Part shown: positions 1 through 8,393 of the stretch, one piece after another
Layout: each line of letters begins with the position of its first letter
Position numbering within the stretch: position 1 is the first letter of the stretch
Assembly: GCA_027486345.1 (NCBI GenBank)
Contig: JAIXPH010000055.1
Coordinates: 1 to 64,000 of the forward strand
Direction: 5' to 3'
Source: Paracoccaceae bacterium
GTDB taxonomy: Bacteria > Pseudomonadota > Alphaproteobacteria > Rhodobacterales > Rhodobacteraceae
Length of the DNA: 64,000 nt
Program-made: the position numbers and the translations under genes
Notes under the pieces: model-generated
What the model was told of the DNA's origin: nothing
The model's input: only the letters and a program-made list of their open reading frames with translations
The model's database searches: none

Positions 1-53
1 AAGGGTTGAAGACGGGCCATCTGCACGTCGGTCAGCCAGAAAAGGTTGCTCAT
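1..53 (-). CDS. IS5-family transposase, N-terminal fragment (cut by window edge)
   Basis: The minus strand starts with ATG at 51-53 and reads MSNLFWLTDVQMARLQP to the window edge. This opening is the usual start of IS5-family transposases, which typically begin MSNLFWLTD-x-QMARL followed by a DUF4096-type region. A good ribosome binding site (AAGGAG, about 8 nt upstream) precedes the ATG. Only 17 residues are visible, so integrity of the catalytic DDE domain cannot be judged. Confidence 0.75.
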   Translation of the reverse strand, partial: MSNLFWLTDVQMARLQP

Positions 54-118
54 TGATCGGTCTCCTTGCGGAGGCTGAATCATGCCGCAACAGCAAGATC
101 AATAGGTCCTGACCCTAG
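1..118 (-). mobile_element. IS5-type insertion sequence, transposase-start end
   Basis: The element contains the transposase start (51-53) and about 65 bp of leader. The outer end appears to lie near 94-118, where the minus strand reads GGGTCAGGACCTATTGATC, similar in style to the terminal inverted repeats of IS5-group elements (recalled, not searched). The base composition changes abruptly beyond about 120. The exact boundary and target duplication cannot be fixed without the other end, which is outside the window. Confidence 0.6.
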
Positions 119-495
119 CAGAGGCAGGTCTGCCAACGCCATGCGACGAGACAGACCGAATTGACCTTCGTCGACTGAAGGCGCTTGGCATAAATCTCAC
201 ATCTCGAGCGAATTTTTTTATTCTTGCTGCAATACTATGCTGTGCAAATGTTGTTGTTGCAAACTTTGATTTTTCCTGGCTAAAGTCAGAAATTGTTGAT
301 CTTCTTACACCCTTTAATTCTGCAGATTTTCGAATTTTAGAATTCGCAAAATTTATCTCTACTCAAATCCCTGTTTTTTTCCTTTTTGTGGTTCTAACTC
401 TTGCGTTTGAAGCGGCTTACACCTTTTATCGGCTCGCAGAAACCATGCTAGCCGTTTTGGCAATTCGTAGACAGTACCTCTCGGCAAGACGTTAG
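119..495 (+). pseudogene. 3' remnant of an AT-rich membrane-protein gene interrupted by the IS
   Basis: One plus-strand frame is open from the IS end to a TAG at 493-495, about 120 codons, with no in-frame ATG before the last quarter. It encodes two clear hydrophobic segments (FFILAAILCCANVVVA, then PVFFLFVVLTLAFEAAY) separated by a polar stretch, and ends in a basic tail (AIRRQYLSARR). The DNA is markedly AT-rich compared with the rest of the window, which suggests recent acquisition. The simplest reading is that the IS element inserted into the gene and removed its 5' part. I do not recognise the family. Confidence 0.55.
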
Positions 496-503
496 ATGAG
501 TAC

Positions 504-1628
504 TCACCCCACCCACCGTCCCGTCGCCCAGCACCCGGTCAGCAAATACCCCCCCGTCGGGGCTTCCCAGTCCAGCATCTCGCCGCAGACGAAGACCCCC
601 GGCAGGGCGTGCAGCTCCAGCCGCTCGGTGACCGCTGCCCGTGTGACCCCTCCGGCGCTGGAGATGGCTTCTTCCAGCGGGCGGGGGCCGGTCAGTTGTG
701 CGGGCAGGGATTTCAGCGCCGCCTCCAGCGGCAGCCCGCGTCCCCATTCCTGCACCAGTGCGGCGGCGGCGGGCGAAAGGCCGAGTTTGCGCAGCCGGTT
801 CGCCGTACTCTCCCCCGCGCGCATCCGGGACAGGCGGGCGGTGACCTCGGCCATCCCCACATCCGGCATCAGGTCCAGCACCAGCGCGGCCCCGTCGCGG
901 ATCTGCGCCGACAGGGCGTAGATCCCCCCACCCTCCAGCCCGCGGGCCGAGATCACGAACTCCCCCCGTTCCCGCCTGCCCGCTGCCAGCAGCGCCACGC
1001 CTTTGACGGGCGTGCCAAAATGCCGCTGCATATGCGGCGACCACTCAACGCCAAAGCCCATGTTGGCGGGGCGGAAGGGCGCGACCTCCACCCCCTTGGC
1101 GCGCAGCCACGGCACCCAGGCGGCATCCGACCCAAGGCGCGGCCAACTCGCCCCGCCCAAGGCCAGCACCACCTTGGGCGCATGCAACACCTGCGGGCCT
1201 TGGGGCGTGTCAAAGGCGAAGCCGTCGCCGTCAAACCCCGTCCAGCGCCAGCGCGTGCGGATCACCACCCCCTGAGCCGCCAGCCGCGTCGCCCATGCGC
1301 GCAACAAGGGGGAGCCTTTCATCGCCACCGGAAACACCCGGCCCGAAGTTCCCGTAAACACCTCAGCCCCCAAGGTGCGGCACCAGTCCTGCACCTGCGC
1401 CGGGCCGAACGCCGCCAGCATCGGGGCCAGCCAGTCGGAGTCATACTGCGCGGCAAAGGCGGGCAGGGGTTCGTCCTTGGTGACGTTCAGCCCAGATTTC
1501 CCCGCCATCAGGAACTTGCGCCCGATCGAGGGCTTCGCCTCAGTCACCACCACGCGCAGGCCACGGGCGGCCATGGTTTCCGCCGCCATCAACCCCGCCG
1601 GCCCCGCCCCGATCACCAGCGCATCCAT
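504..1628 (-). CDS. NAD(P)/FAD-dependent oxidoreductase, BaiN/HI0933-type (TIGR03862 group)
   Basis: A 374-residue flavoprotein. The N-terminal dinucleotide-binding motif ALVIGAGPAGLMAAE is followed by the family signature GRKFLMAGKSGLNVT at about residues 36-51. The C-terminus carries the second FAD contact (GVFVCGEMLDWEAPTGGY) and ends LLTGCWATGRWVG. This matches the HI0933/BaiN flavoprotein superfamily, specifically the short TIGR03862 branch. The physiological substrate of this branch is not established. It converges on the truncated gene to its left and is separated by about 80 bp from the enoyl-CoA hydratase to its right. Confidence 0.85.
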   Translation of the reverse strand: MDALVIGAGPAGLMAAETMAARGLRVVVTEAKPSIGRKFLMAGKSGLNVTKDEPLPAFAAQYDSDWLAPMLAAFGPAQVQDWCRTLGAEVFTGTSGRVFPVAMKGSPLLRAWATRLAAQGVVIRTRWRWTGFDGDGFAFDTPQGPQVLHAPKVVLALGGASWPRLGSDAAWVPWLRAKGVEVAPFRPANMGFGVEWSPHMQRHFGTPVKGVALLAAGRRERGEFVISARGLEGGGIYALSAQIRDGAALVLDLMPDVGMAEVTARLSRMRAGESTANRLRKLGLSPAAAALVQEWGRGLPLEAALKSLPAQLTGPRPLEEAISSAGGVTRAAVTERLELHALPGVFVCGEMLDWEAPTGGYLLTGCWATGRWVG

Positions 1629-1709
1629 TGCTTGCCCCCTTTGGCCCCTGATCCCCCTGTGCCGGAAATGCGCCCACAGGACAACATCGCCGCCTTCCGG
1701 GGGATGGCG

Positions 1710-2321
1710 TCAAAACATCCCCTTCAGCGCCCGCCCATGCTCCAGCGAGGCCGCCAGCACATCGGCTGCCAGATCGCGGGCCGCGTCCATCAGCGCCTCT
1801 GGCGCGGCAATGCGGTTGACCAGACCCCAAGCCAGCGCCTCCTCCGCCCCGATCCGCGCCCCGGCCAGCAGGATCATCCTGGCGCGCGACGGGCCGATGA
1901 GGGTGGCGAGGCGTTTGGGGTCGGATGGCTGCGGGCGAAAGCCGCGTTTCATCACGGGGTAAAAGAAGGTGGCGGCGGGCACGCAAAGCCGCAGGTCACA
2001 GGCCAACGCCATGCCGAACGCGCCGCCCGCCAGCGTGCCATTCAGCGCCGCGATGGTCAGGCAGGGTGCAGTGGCGATGCGGGCCGACAGCGCCTCCCAC
2101 TCCGGCGCGTCGCCCAAGCCCTGCGCCATGCCGTCCAGATCGGCCCCGGCGGAAAACACCTTGCCGGTCCCTGTCAGGATCAACGCCTTGGCGTCCTCGG
2201 CCACCGCCTGCGCCACGGCAATATCCAACGCGGCGAGCATGTCGCGGGTCAGCGCATTGGCCTTATCCGGGCGGTCCAGCGTCAGCGTGACCAGATCGCC
2301 CGCGCGCTCCACCCGGATCAT
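1710..2321 (-). CDS. enoyl-CoA hydratase/isomerase family protein
   Basis: A 203-residue crotonase-fold protein, shorter than the usual 255-260 residues. The start is the ATG at 2319-2321, which overlaps the stop of the upstream SDR gene (ATGA). It begins MIRVERAGDLVTLTLDRP, followed by the CoA/oxyanion segment KVFSAGADLDGM and the second oxyanion segment ALNGTLAGGAFGMALACDLRL. The Glu/Glu pair of classical hydratases is not clearly present: the position after GGAFG is MALAC and the later region reads FYPVMKRGFRP. Precise chemistry (hydratase, isomerase or hydrolase) is therefore open. Translational coupling with the SDR suggests a shared acyl-CoA route. Confidence 0.8.
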   Translation of the reverse strand: MIRVERAGDLVTLTLDRPDKANALTRDMLAALDIAVAQAVAEDAKALILTGTGKVFSAGADLDGMAQGLGDAPEWEALSARIATAPCLTIAALNGTLAGGAFGMALACDLRLCVPAATFFYPVMKRGFRPQPSDPKRLATLIGPSRARMILLAGARIGAEEALAWGLVNRIAAPEALMDAARDLAADVLAASLEHGRALKGMF

Positions 2322-3049
2322 GCGACCAACCCCACGGCGCGGCGCACGGAGTCGTCCCGCAAGGAGATGTCGCCGCCCAGATAGCCATCCGCCGCCGGAC
2401 CGCACATCCACACCAGCGCGCGGGCGGGCCAATCCGGGGGGATGTGATCCGACCAGTCCAAGCGGCTGACCGCATTGACACCCGAAGCCTTGATCTGGCG
2501 CTGCATGTCTGTGGCCACGGTGCCCGGTGACAGGCCCAGCGCACGGACGCCGTGCTGCGCTTCTTCCAGATGCAGCGACTGGGTCAGCATCAGCGCCCCG
2601 GCCTTGCTGGCGCAATAGGCGCTCCACCCGTCAATCGCGCGGGTGGCGGCGCCGGACGAGACGGTGATCACCGTGCCCCCGCCTTGGGCGCGCAGGGTGG
2701 GGATGACCGCCTTCATGCCGTGAAAGACGCCCTTGAGGTTGACGTCCTGCGCGCGGCCCCAGTCGGCGGGGTCGGCCTCGGCGAGGCTGGCGATGGGGTC
2801 GATAACGCCGGCGTTGTTGACCAGCACGTCGATCCGGCTCCAACGCGCCAGAACGGTGGCAACGGCGGCTTGCACCGCGCCCCAATCGACCACGTCGCAG
2901 ACCAGCGGCAACAGGCGGTCCGTGGGCAGGGCATCGGACGGCTGCCGGGTCAGTGCCGCCACCCGCGCGCCTGCGGCCAGAAAGGCCCCGACCGCCGCTG
3001 CGCCGATGCCGCGTCCTGCGCCGGTGATGATAACAACCTTGTCGTGCAT
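2318..3049 (-). CDS. SDR-family NAD(P)-dependent oxidoreductase
   Basis: A 243-residue classical short-chain dehydrogenase. It has the cofactor motif TGAGRGIG near the N-terminus, the NNAG motif at about residue 80, the catalytic Ser in VITVSSGAA, and the YCASK catalytic Tyr/Lys pair. The start is set at MHDKVVIITG (ATG 3047-3049) because the conserved fold begins there; the frame stays open upstream but that part looks non-coding. It is first in an operon with the enoyl-CoA hydratase. The substrate is unknown. Confidence 0.88.
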   Translation of the reverse strand: MHDKVVIITGAGRGIGAAAVGAFLAAGARVAALTRQPSDALPTDRLLPLVCDVVDWGAVQAAVATVLARWSRIDVLVNNAGVIDPIASLAEADPADWGRAQDVNLKGVFHGMKAVIPTLRAQGGGTVITVSSGAATRAIDGWSAYCASKAGALMLTQSLHLEEAQHGVRALGLSPGTVATDMQRQIKASGVNAVSRLDWSDHIPPDWPARALVWMCGPAADGYLGGDISLRDDSVRRAVGLVA

Positions 3050-3181
3050 TCCCTGTTCCCCTGTCGCGTAAAGCTGTGGCCTCGTTGGTGCCACATCGGC
3101 GAATCCGGTGTTAGACCCTTGACCCATCCCCCCGACCGACGGATGCTGTGGCCAAGGTATTCCGCTCGAAAGGTCGTTCCT

Positions 3182-4723
3182 ATGGGTATTTCCACGCTGC
3201 GCGCCACCACGGCGCTTGCCGCCTTGTGTCTGTCGTCTCCGGCCTTTGCTGTCACACCGACTGAGGTGTGGCAATCTTGGCAAGACATGGCCACCAGCTA
3301 TGGCCAGACCCTGACCAGCGAAAGCGTGGATGATGCGGGCGACAGCGTGACTGTCACCGGCCTGACCATCCGGCAGGAGCAGGATGGCGTGATTTCTGAA
3401 ATGACCATGCCGGAACTGGTGTTCACCGACAACGGCGACGGCACGGTCGATGTCGCCCTTCCCGCCGAAATCCCGCTGACCGTCACCATGCCCCCGGCTG
3501 AGGGGGAGACCTCGCCCACCACGGTCACGGTCAGCATCACGCAGACCGATCTCTTGATGACCGCCTCGGGTGAGGCGGGTGCGGTGGGCTACGACTTTTC
3601 CAGCGCCGAGACGGTGATGAAACTGGACAAGATCGAAGGCGTGAAGGCCGAAGCGATCGATCTGGTGGTTGAGGCCAAGCTGACCGAACTGGTCGGCAAT
3701 TACAGCAGCGAAGGTGCCGGGGCTGATGCGACGCTGGGCTATGACGTGACGGCGGCCAGCCTGAACATCACCGTCGCAGGCAAGGACATTGATCCGTCGC
3801 CCGCCCCGGATGGCACCACCGCCGGTCCGTCGGATGTGAATGTGGCCATCAGCATGGCCGATCTGGCCATCTCGGGCGAAGGCACGCCGGTGAATGCCGC
3901 CATGGTGGAAAACTTTGCCAAGGCGCTGGCAGATGGCGCGAATTCCTATGGGGAGATCAACGCCGGTGCGACCACGATGGTCTTTGACGTGGTCGAGGCG
4001 GGCAAGACCACGCATATGGAAATGACCGGCGCCTCCACCGGGCTTAGCTTTGGCTTGGGGTCGGATGGCTTTGGCTATGGGGCCAGCGCCAAGGATGTGA
4101 AGATGATGCTGAAGGGCGATGACATCCCCTTCCCGCAGATCGACGTGGCCTATGCCGAGGCGGCCTTTGATCTGCAACTGCCGATGGTCAAATCCGAAAC
4201 GCCGCAGGATTTCATCCTGCTGTCCAAGCTGGTCGATTTTACCATTTCGGATGAGATCTGGGGCATGTTCGACCCGACCGGCCAACTGCCGCGCGATCCG
4301 GCGACCTTGGTGATCGATACCAAGGGCACCGCCACGATCACCGCCGACATCACCGATCCCGCCGCGATGGAGGCGATGGCGACCCCGCCCGGCGAGGTGA
4401 ATACATTCGATATCACCGAACTTCATGCCAAGGTGGCCGGGGCGGAATTGACCGGGGCCGGGGCTTTCACCTTTGACAACACCGACATGGTGACCTTCGG
4501 CGGCTTCCCCGCGCCGACCGGCAAGCTGGACCTGAAGCTGACCGGGGGCAACGGTTTGCTGGACAAGCTGGTGGCTATGGGCATGTTCGCCGAGGATGAG
4601 GCGATGGGCTTTCGCATGATGCTGGGCATGTTCGCCAACACCTCGCCCGACAAGGATGAGATGACCTCGACCTTGGAGTTCAAGGACAAGGGCTTCTACG
4701 CGAACGGCCAGCGTCTGCAATAA
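3182..4723 (+). CDS. DUF2125 domain-containing secreted protein
   Basis: A 513-residue protein with a Sec signal peptide (MGISTLRATTALAALCLSS, cleavage near PAFA-VTP) followed by a long beta-rich region with many T, V and D residues. Near the end it has the features expected of Rhodobacterales DUF2125 proteins: DEIWGMFDPTGQLPRDPATL, a VDVALPAEIPLTVT-like strand early on, and LTGAGAFTFDNTDMVTFGG before a C-terminus ending FKDKGFYANGQRLQ. It is probably periplasmic or outer-membrane associated. Function is unknown. It is monocistronic or leads into the TldD/PmbA gene 125 bp downstream. Confidence 0.82.
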   Translation: MGISTLRATTALAALCLSSPAFAVTPTEVWQSWQDMATSYGQTLTSESVDDAGDSVTVTGLTIRQEQDGVISEMTMPELVFTDNGDGTVDVALPAEIPLTVTMPPAEGETSPTTVTVSITQTDLLMTASGEAGAVGYDFSSAETVMKLDKIEGVKAEAIDLVVEAKLTELVGNYSSEGAGADATLGYDVTAASLNITVAGKDIDPSPAPDGTTAGPSDVNVAISMADLAISGEGTPVNAAMVENFAKALADGANSYGEINAGATTMVFDVVEAGKTTHMEMTGASTGLSFGLGSDGFGYGASAKDVKMMLKGDDIPFPQIDVAYAEAAFDLQLPMVKSETPQDFILLSKLVDFTISDEIWGMFDPTGQLPRDPATLVIDTKGTATITADITDPAAMEAMATPPGEVNTFDITELHAKVAGAELTGAGAFTFDNTDMVTFGGFPAPTGKLDLKLTGGNGLLDKLVAMGMFAEDEAMGFRMMLGMFANTSPDKDEMTSTLEFKDKGFYANGQRLQ

Positions 4724-4848
4724 CGGGCCGGAAACGGCTTTCAGGGGGCGTCCGTGGCAGCACGGATGCCCCTTTTCCACGCCCGCGCTTGCAGGCGCCG
4801 GATGGGCGGACTACCTCAGGCGGGCAGCGCCCCGCGCAAGGACACCAG

Positions 4849-6192
4849 ATGACCGACCAGCTTTCCGACCTGACGACCCGCCTTTTGGACGCCGCCCGCC
4901 GCGCCGGGGCCGAAGCCGCCGATGCGCTGGCCGTGACCGGCAGTTCGGTGTCCATCGATCTGCGCGCCGGGCGTCTGGAAACCGCCGAACGGGCCGAGGC
5001 GACAGAGGTCGGCCTGCGCGTGCTGATCGGTGGGCGGCAGGCCTGTGTGTCGGCCTCTGATCTGTCGCAGCGCACCATCGACGCTTTGGCCGAACGCGCG
5101 GTGGCCATGGCACGTGAGGCCCCCGAAGACCCGACCGCCGGTCTGGCCGATCCCGCGCAACTGGCGCAGGGCTGGGATATCGCGGCCTATGAGATGTTTG
5201 ATCCGACCGACGAACCCTCGGCGGCAACGCTGGAGGATGACTGCCGCGCCATCGAATCCGCCGCCCTGTCGCGCACAGGTATCCGTCAGGTCGAATCCTC
5301 GGCCGGGTATTCGCGGCGCGCGATGCATCTGGCCGCCAGCAACGGCTTTGCGGGCGGGTATCAGCGCACTTCGCGCAGCCTATCCGCCGTGGCCTTCACC
5401 GGCGAAGGCACGGGGATGGAGCGGGATTGGGCCGGGGAGTCGCGGGTGTTCCAGTCCGACCTTCCGGGTGCGACAGAGATGGGCATCCTTGCCGCCGACC
5501 GGGCGCTGGCGCGTCTGGGCGCGGTCAAGCCGGTGACGGGCACCTATCCGGTGCTGTTTGACGAACGCATCGCTTCTTCCCTGATCGGGCACCTTCTGGG
5601 CGCGGTCAACGGCATGGCGATTTCGCGCGGGGCAAGCTGGCTGCGCGATGCCTTGGGTCAGCAGGTCTTGCCCAAGGGCCTGTCGGTGATCGAAGACCCG
5701 CACCGTCCCCGCATCCCCGGCAGCCGTCCCTTTGACGGCGAGGGGTTGCCGACCCAGCGCCGCGCGATTGTGGATGACGGCATCCTGACCGGCTGGACGC
5801 TGGACCTTGCCACCGGGCGCAAGCTAGGGATGGCCTCCACTGCCAATGCCTCACGCGGGACATCGTCGCCGCCGTCGCCATCGACGTCGAACATCGACCT
5901 GACGCAGGGGACGCGCAGCCGCGATGACCTGATCCGCGACATGGGGACGGGGCTTTTGGTCACCTCGATGATCGGATCGACGATCAACCCGACCACGGGC
6001 GATTATTCGCGCGGTGCGGCTGGCTTCTGGGTCGAAGGCGGTGAAATCCGCTATCCGGTCAACGAATGCACCATCGCGGGCAATCTGCGTGACATGCTGC
6101 TCAGGATCATCCCCGCCAATGACGCGCGGGCGCATCTGTCCACCCGCGTGCCGTCGATCCTGATCGACGGGCTGACCTTGGCAGGGGCCTGA
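4849..6192 (+). CDS. TldD/PmbA family protein
   Basis: A 447-residue protein of the TldD/TldE(PmbA) metalloprotease family. These act in pairs, TldD carrying the zinc site and PmbA/TldE being the partner. The sequence shows the N-terminal segment VSIDLRAGRLETAERAEATEVGLRVLIGG, the middle GTYPVLFDERIASSLIGHLLGAVNG, and the C-terminal FWVEGGEIRYPVNECTIAGNLRDML. No HExxxH zinc motif is visible, which fits the PmbA/TldE side. The start is ATG 4849 (MTDQLSDLTTRLL). It is followed after 3 bp by the phosphatase gene. Confidence 0.87.
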   Translation: MTDQLSDLTTRLLDAARRAGAEAADALAVTGSSVSIDLRAGRLETAERAEATEVGLRVLIGGRQACVSASDLSQRTIDALAERAVAMAREAPEDPTAGLADPAQLAQGWDIAAYEMFDPTDEPSAATLEDDCRAIESAALSRTGIRQVESSAGYSRRAMHLAASNGFAGGYQRTSRSLSAVAFTGEGTGMERDWAGESRVFQSDLPGATEMGILAADRALARLGAVKPVTGTYPVLFDERIASSLIGHLLGAVNGMAISRGASWLRDALGQQVLPKGLSVIEDPHRPRIPGSRPFDGEGLPTQRRAIVDDGILTGWTLDLATGRKLGMASTANASRGTSSPPSPSTSNIDLTQGTRSRDDLIRDMGTGLLVTSMIGSTINPTTGDYSRGAAGFWVEGGEIRYPVNECTIAGNLRDMLLRIIPANDARAHLSTRVPSILIDGLTLAGA

Positions 6193-6195
6193 GGG

Positions 6196-6981
6196 TTGGG
6201 GCGGAATTTCACGCCGCAAGAAGACCTCGCGCTGCTGATCGAAGCGGCGCGGATCGCGGGGCCGATTGCCCTGCGCTATTGGAAGCGTGATCCGCAGGTC
6301 TGGGACAAACCCGGCGACGAAGGCCCGGTGACCGAGGCCGATTATGCCGTGAACGACGCGCTTTCCGCCCATCTGCGCGGCGCGCGGCCCGGCTATGGGT
6401 GGCTGTCCGAGGAAAGCACGGATGATCCGGCGCGGCTGGACTGTTCGCATGTGTTCATCCTTGATCCCATCGACGGCACCCGCGCCTTTATCGCTGGGGA
6501 GGACAGCTTTTCCCACTCGCTCGCCGTGGCGCGGGACGGGGTGGTGACGGCGGGGGTGGTGTTCCTGCCCGCGCTGGACCGGATGTTCGCCGCCACCTGT
6601 GACGGCCCCGCCACGCTGAACGGCAGCGCCATTGCGTGCAGCCCGCGTGAGGCGCTGGAGGGTGCCACCTTCCTGACCCCCGCCGTCAACCTCAAGCCCG
6701 ATCTCTGGCCCGGTGGCGTGCCGCCGATCAGCCGCAGCTTCCGCCCCTCGGTCGCGTATCGTCTCGCCCTTGTAGGGCAGGGGCGGTTTGACGGAATGCT
6801 GTCCTTCCGAAACGCCTGGGAATGGGACATCGCGGCGGGCAGCCTGGTCGCCGAACGCGCCGGGGCAAGGGTGACGGATCGCCACGGTCACGCCATCCGC
6901 TACAACAGCCCCACCGCGCGCACCCAAGGGCTGATCGCCAGCAATACGGCGCTCCATTCGGCGCTCATGACACGACTCTGA
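6196..6981 (+). CDS. inositol monophosphatase family protein, probable 3'(2'),5'-bisphosphate nucleotidase
   Basis: A 261-residue member of the lithium-sensitive phosphatase family. The metal-binding motif ILDPIDGTRAFIAG (DPIDGT, residues about 93-98), the upstream WLSEES and the C-terminal WEWDIAAGSLVAERAGA are all present, so the Mg-dependent active site looks complete. It resembles CysQ/PAP phosphatases more than SuhB. The start used is TTG at 6196, 3 bp after the TldD/PmbA stop; no nearby ATG fits the conserved N-terminus. In related genomes this gene is often followed by DUF4170-waaA-lpxK (recalled); here those genes lie 9 kb away on the other strand. Confidence 0.83.
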   Translation: MGRNFTPQEDLALLIEAARIAGPIALRYWKRDPQVWDKPGDEGPVTEADYAVNDALSAHLRGARPGYGWLSEESTDDPARLDCSHVFILDPIDGTRAFIAGEDSFSHSLAVARDGVVTAGVVFLPALDRMFAATCDGPATLNGSAIACSPREALEGATFLTPAVNLKPDLWPGGVPPISRSFRPSVAYRLALVGQGRFDGMLSFRNAWEWDIAAGSLVAERAGARVTDRHGHAIRYNSPTARTQGLIASNTALHSALMTRL

Positions 6982-7020
6982 CCTCGCTCCGCTTCCCCGT
7001 TGCTTAAATATCCCGGGGGT

Positions 7021-7038
7021 CCGGGGGCTGGCCCCCGG
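7021..7038 (+). terminator. GC-rich hairpin after the phosphatase gene
   Basis: CCGGGGG-ctgg-CCCCCGG gives a 7-bp stem with a 4-nt loop, 40 bp after the stop codon. Only a short T stretch follows, so intrinsic termination would be weak. A related GGGGCTGGCCCCCGG block recurs at about 7074-7088. Confidence 0.5.
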
Positions 7039-7199
7039 TTCTGCGCCATCAGTTCAAGACCCGATGGGCGATGGGGCTGGCCCCCGGTCCCGCCCTGTCA
7101 GCCTCTCCCACGATACCTGTGATGCCATCGTGGATGGTTTCCTTGTGCCGCATGTCCTGCCAGTTATAGGCCATCCGCCGCCATGACAGGACCGCCGCC

Positions 7200-8381
7200 A
7201 TGACAGCTTTTGACCTGAACGCCGACCATGCCGAAATCCGTGCCGGTGTCGCGCGGGTCTGCGCCGAATTCCCCGGCAGTTACTGGCGCGATCTGGACAG
7301 CCGCCGCGCCTATCCGGATGAGTTTGTGCAGGCCCTGATCCGCGAAGGCTGGCTGGCCGCGATGATCCCCGAAGAATACGGCGGATCGGGCCTGTCCCTG
7401 ACCGCCGGGGCGGTGATCCTTGAGGAAATCCACCGCCAAGGCTGCAACGCCGCCGCTTGCCACGCGCAAATGTACACGATGGGCACCGTGCTGCGGCACG
7501 GGTCTGCGGAACAAAAGGCGCGCTACCTGCCCGGCATCGCCGACGGCTCTCTGCGGCTGCAAGCCTTTGGCGTGACGGAACCCACCTCTGGCACCGACAC
7601 GCTGTCCCTGAAAACCACCGCGCGGCGAGAGGGGGATGAATGGGTCATCAACGGCCAAAAAATCTGGACCAGCCGGGCGGAGCATTCCGATTTGATGGTC
7701 CTGCTTGCCCGCACCACGCCGCGCGAAGAGGCGACGTCCCGCACCGAAGGGCTGTCGGTGTTTCTGGTCGATATGCGCGGCAAGGTGGGCAACGGCATCG
7801 ACATCCGCCCCATCCGCACCATGATGAACCACGCCACGACGGAAGTTTTCTTCGACAACCTCCGCATCCCCGCCGATGCCTTGGTGGGCGAAGCGGGCAA
7901 GGGGTTCCGCTACATCCTGTCGGGGATGAATTCCGAACGCATCCTGATCGCGGCGGAATGCATCGGGGACGCCAAGTGGTTCCTGAAAAAGGGCGCGGAT
8001 TACGCCAAGGAGCGGGTGGTCTTCGGGGCCCCCATTGGCCGCAATCAAGGCGTGCAGTTCCCCCTTGCCCGCGCCCATGCCCATATGATGGCCGCCGAGG
8101 CGATCGTCTATCGTGCCGCCGCCCTTTATGACGCGGGCCACAATCCGGGGGTTGAGGCGAACACCGCCAAGATGCTCGCCGCAGATGCCAGTTGGGAGGC
8201 GGCAGAGGCCTGTCTGCAAACCCACGGCGGCTTTGGCTTTGCCGAGGAATATGACGTGGAGCGGAAGTTCCGCGAAGCGCGGTTGTATCAGGTGGCCCCG
8301 ATCTCAACCAACCTGATCCTGTGCTACATTGCCGAACAGGTGCTTGGCCTGCCCAAAAGCTATGGCGAGGGGCGGGGCTGA
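7200..8381 (+). CDS. acyl-CoA dehydrogenase family protein
   Basis: A 393-residue FAD-dependent acyl-CoA dehydrogenase. The signature segments are in order: IPEEYGGSGLSLTAGAVILEEI, FGVTEPTSGTDTLSLKTTA (FAD/substrate loop), WVINGQKIWTSRAEHSDL, and the C-terminal THGGFGFAEEYDVERKFREAR. The domain layout and length match the mid-chain or branched acyl-CoA dehydrogenases. It converges with the aldo/keto reductase (12 bp gap). Chain-length preference cannot be told from the sequence. Confidence 0.88.
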   Translation: MTAFDLNADHAEIRAGVARVCAEFPGSYWRDLDSRRAYPDEFVQALIREGWLAAMIPEEYGGSGLSLTAGAVILEEIHRQGCNAAACHAQMYTMGTVLRHGSAEQKARYLPGIADGSLRLQAFGVTEPTSGTDTLSLKTTARREGDEWVINGQKIWTSRAEHSDLMVLLARTTPREEATSRTEGLSVFLVDMRGKVGNGIDIRPIRTMMNHATTEVFFDNLRIPADALVGEAGKGFRYILSGMNSERILIAAECIGDAKWFLKKGADYAKERVVFGAPIGRNQGVQFPLARAHAHMMAAEAIVYRAAALYDAGHNPGVEANTAKMLAADASWEAAEACLQTHGGFGFAEEYDVERKFREARLYQVAPISTNLILCYIAEQVLGLPKSYGEGRG

Positions 8382-8393
8382 CCCCGCCCGGCC

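Noticed and set aside
609-2384. A 591-residue plus-strand open frame
   Set aside because: It is antisense to the flavoprotein and hydratase genes, His/Arg/Gln/Pro-rich, with no known motif; an artefact of GC-rich codon use.
2318-4780. An 820-residue minus-strand frame extending the SDR gene upstream
   Set aside because: The part beyond 3049 runs antisense through the DUF2125 gene and has no recognisable domain. The SDR fold begins at 3049.
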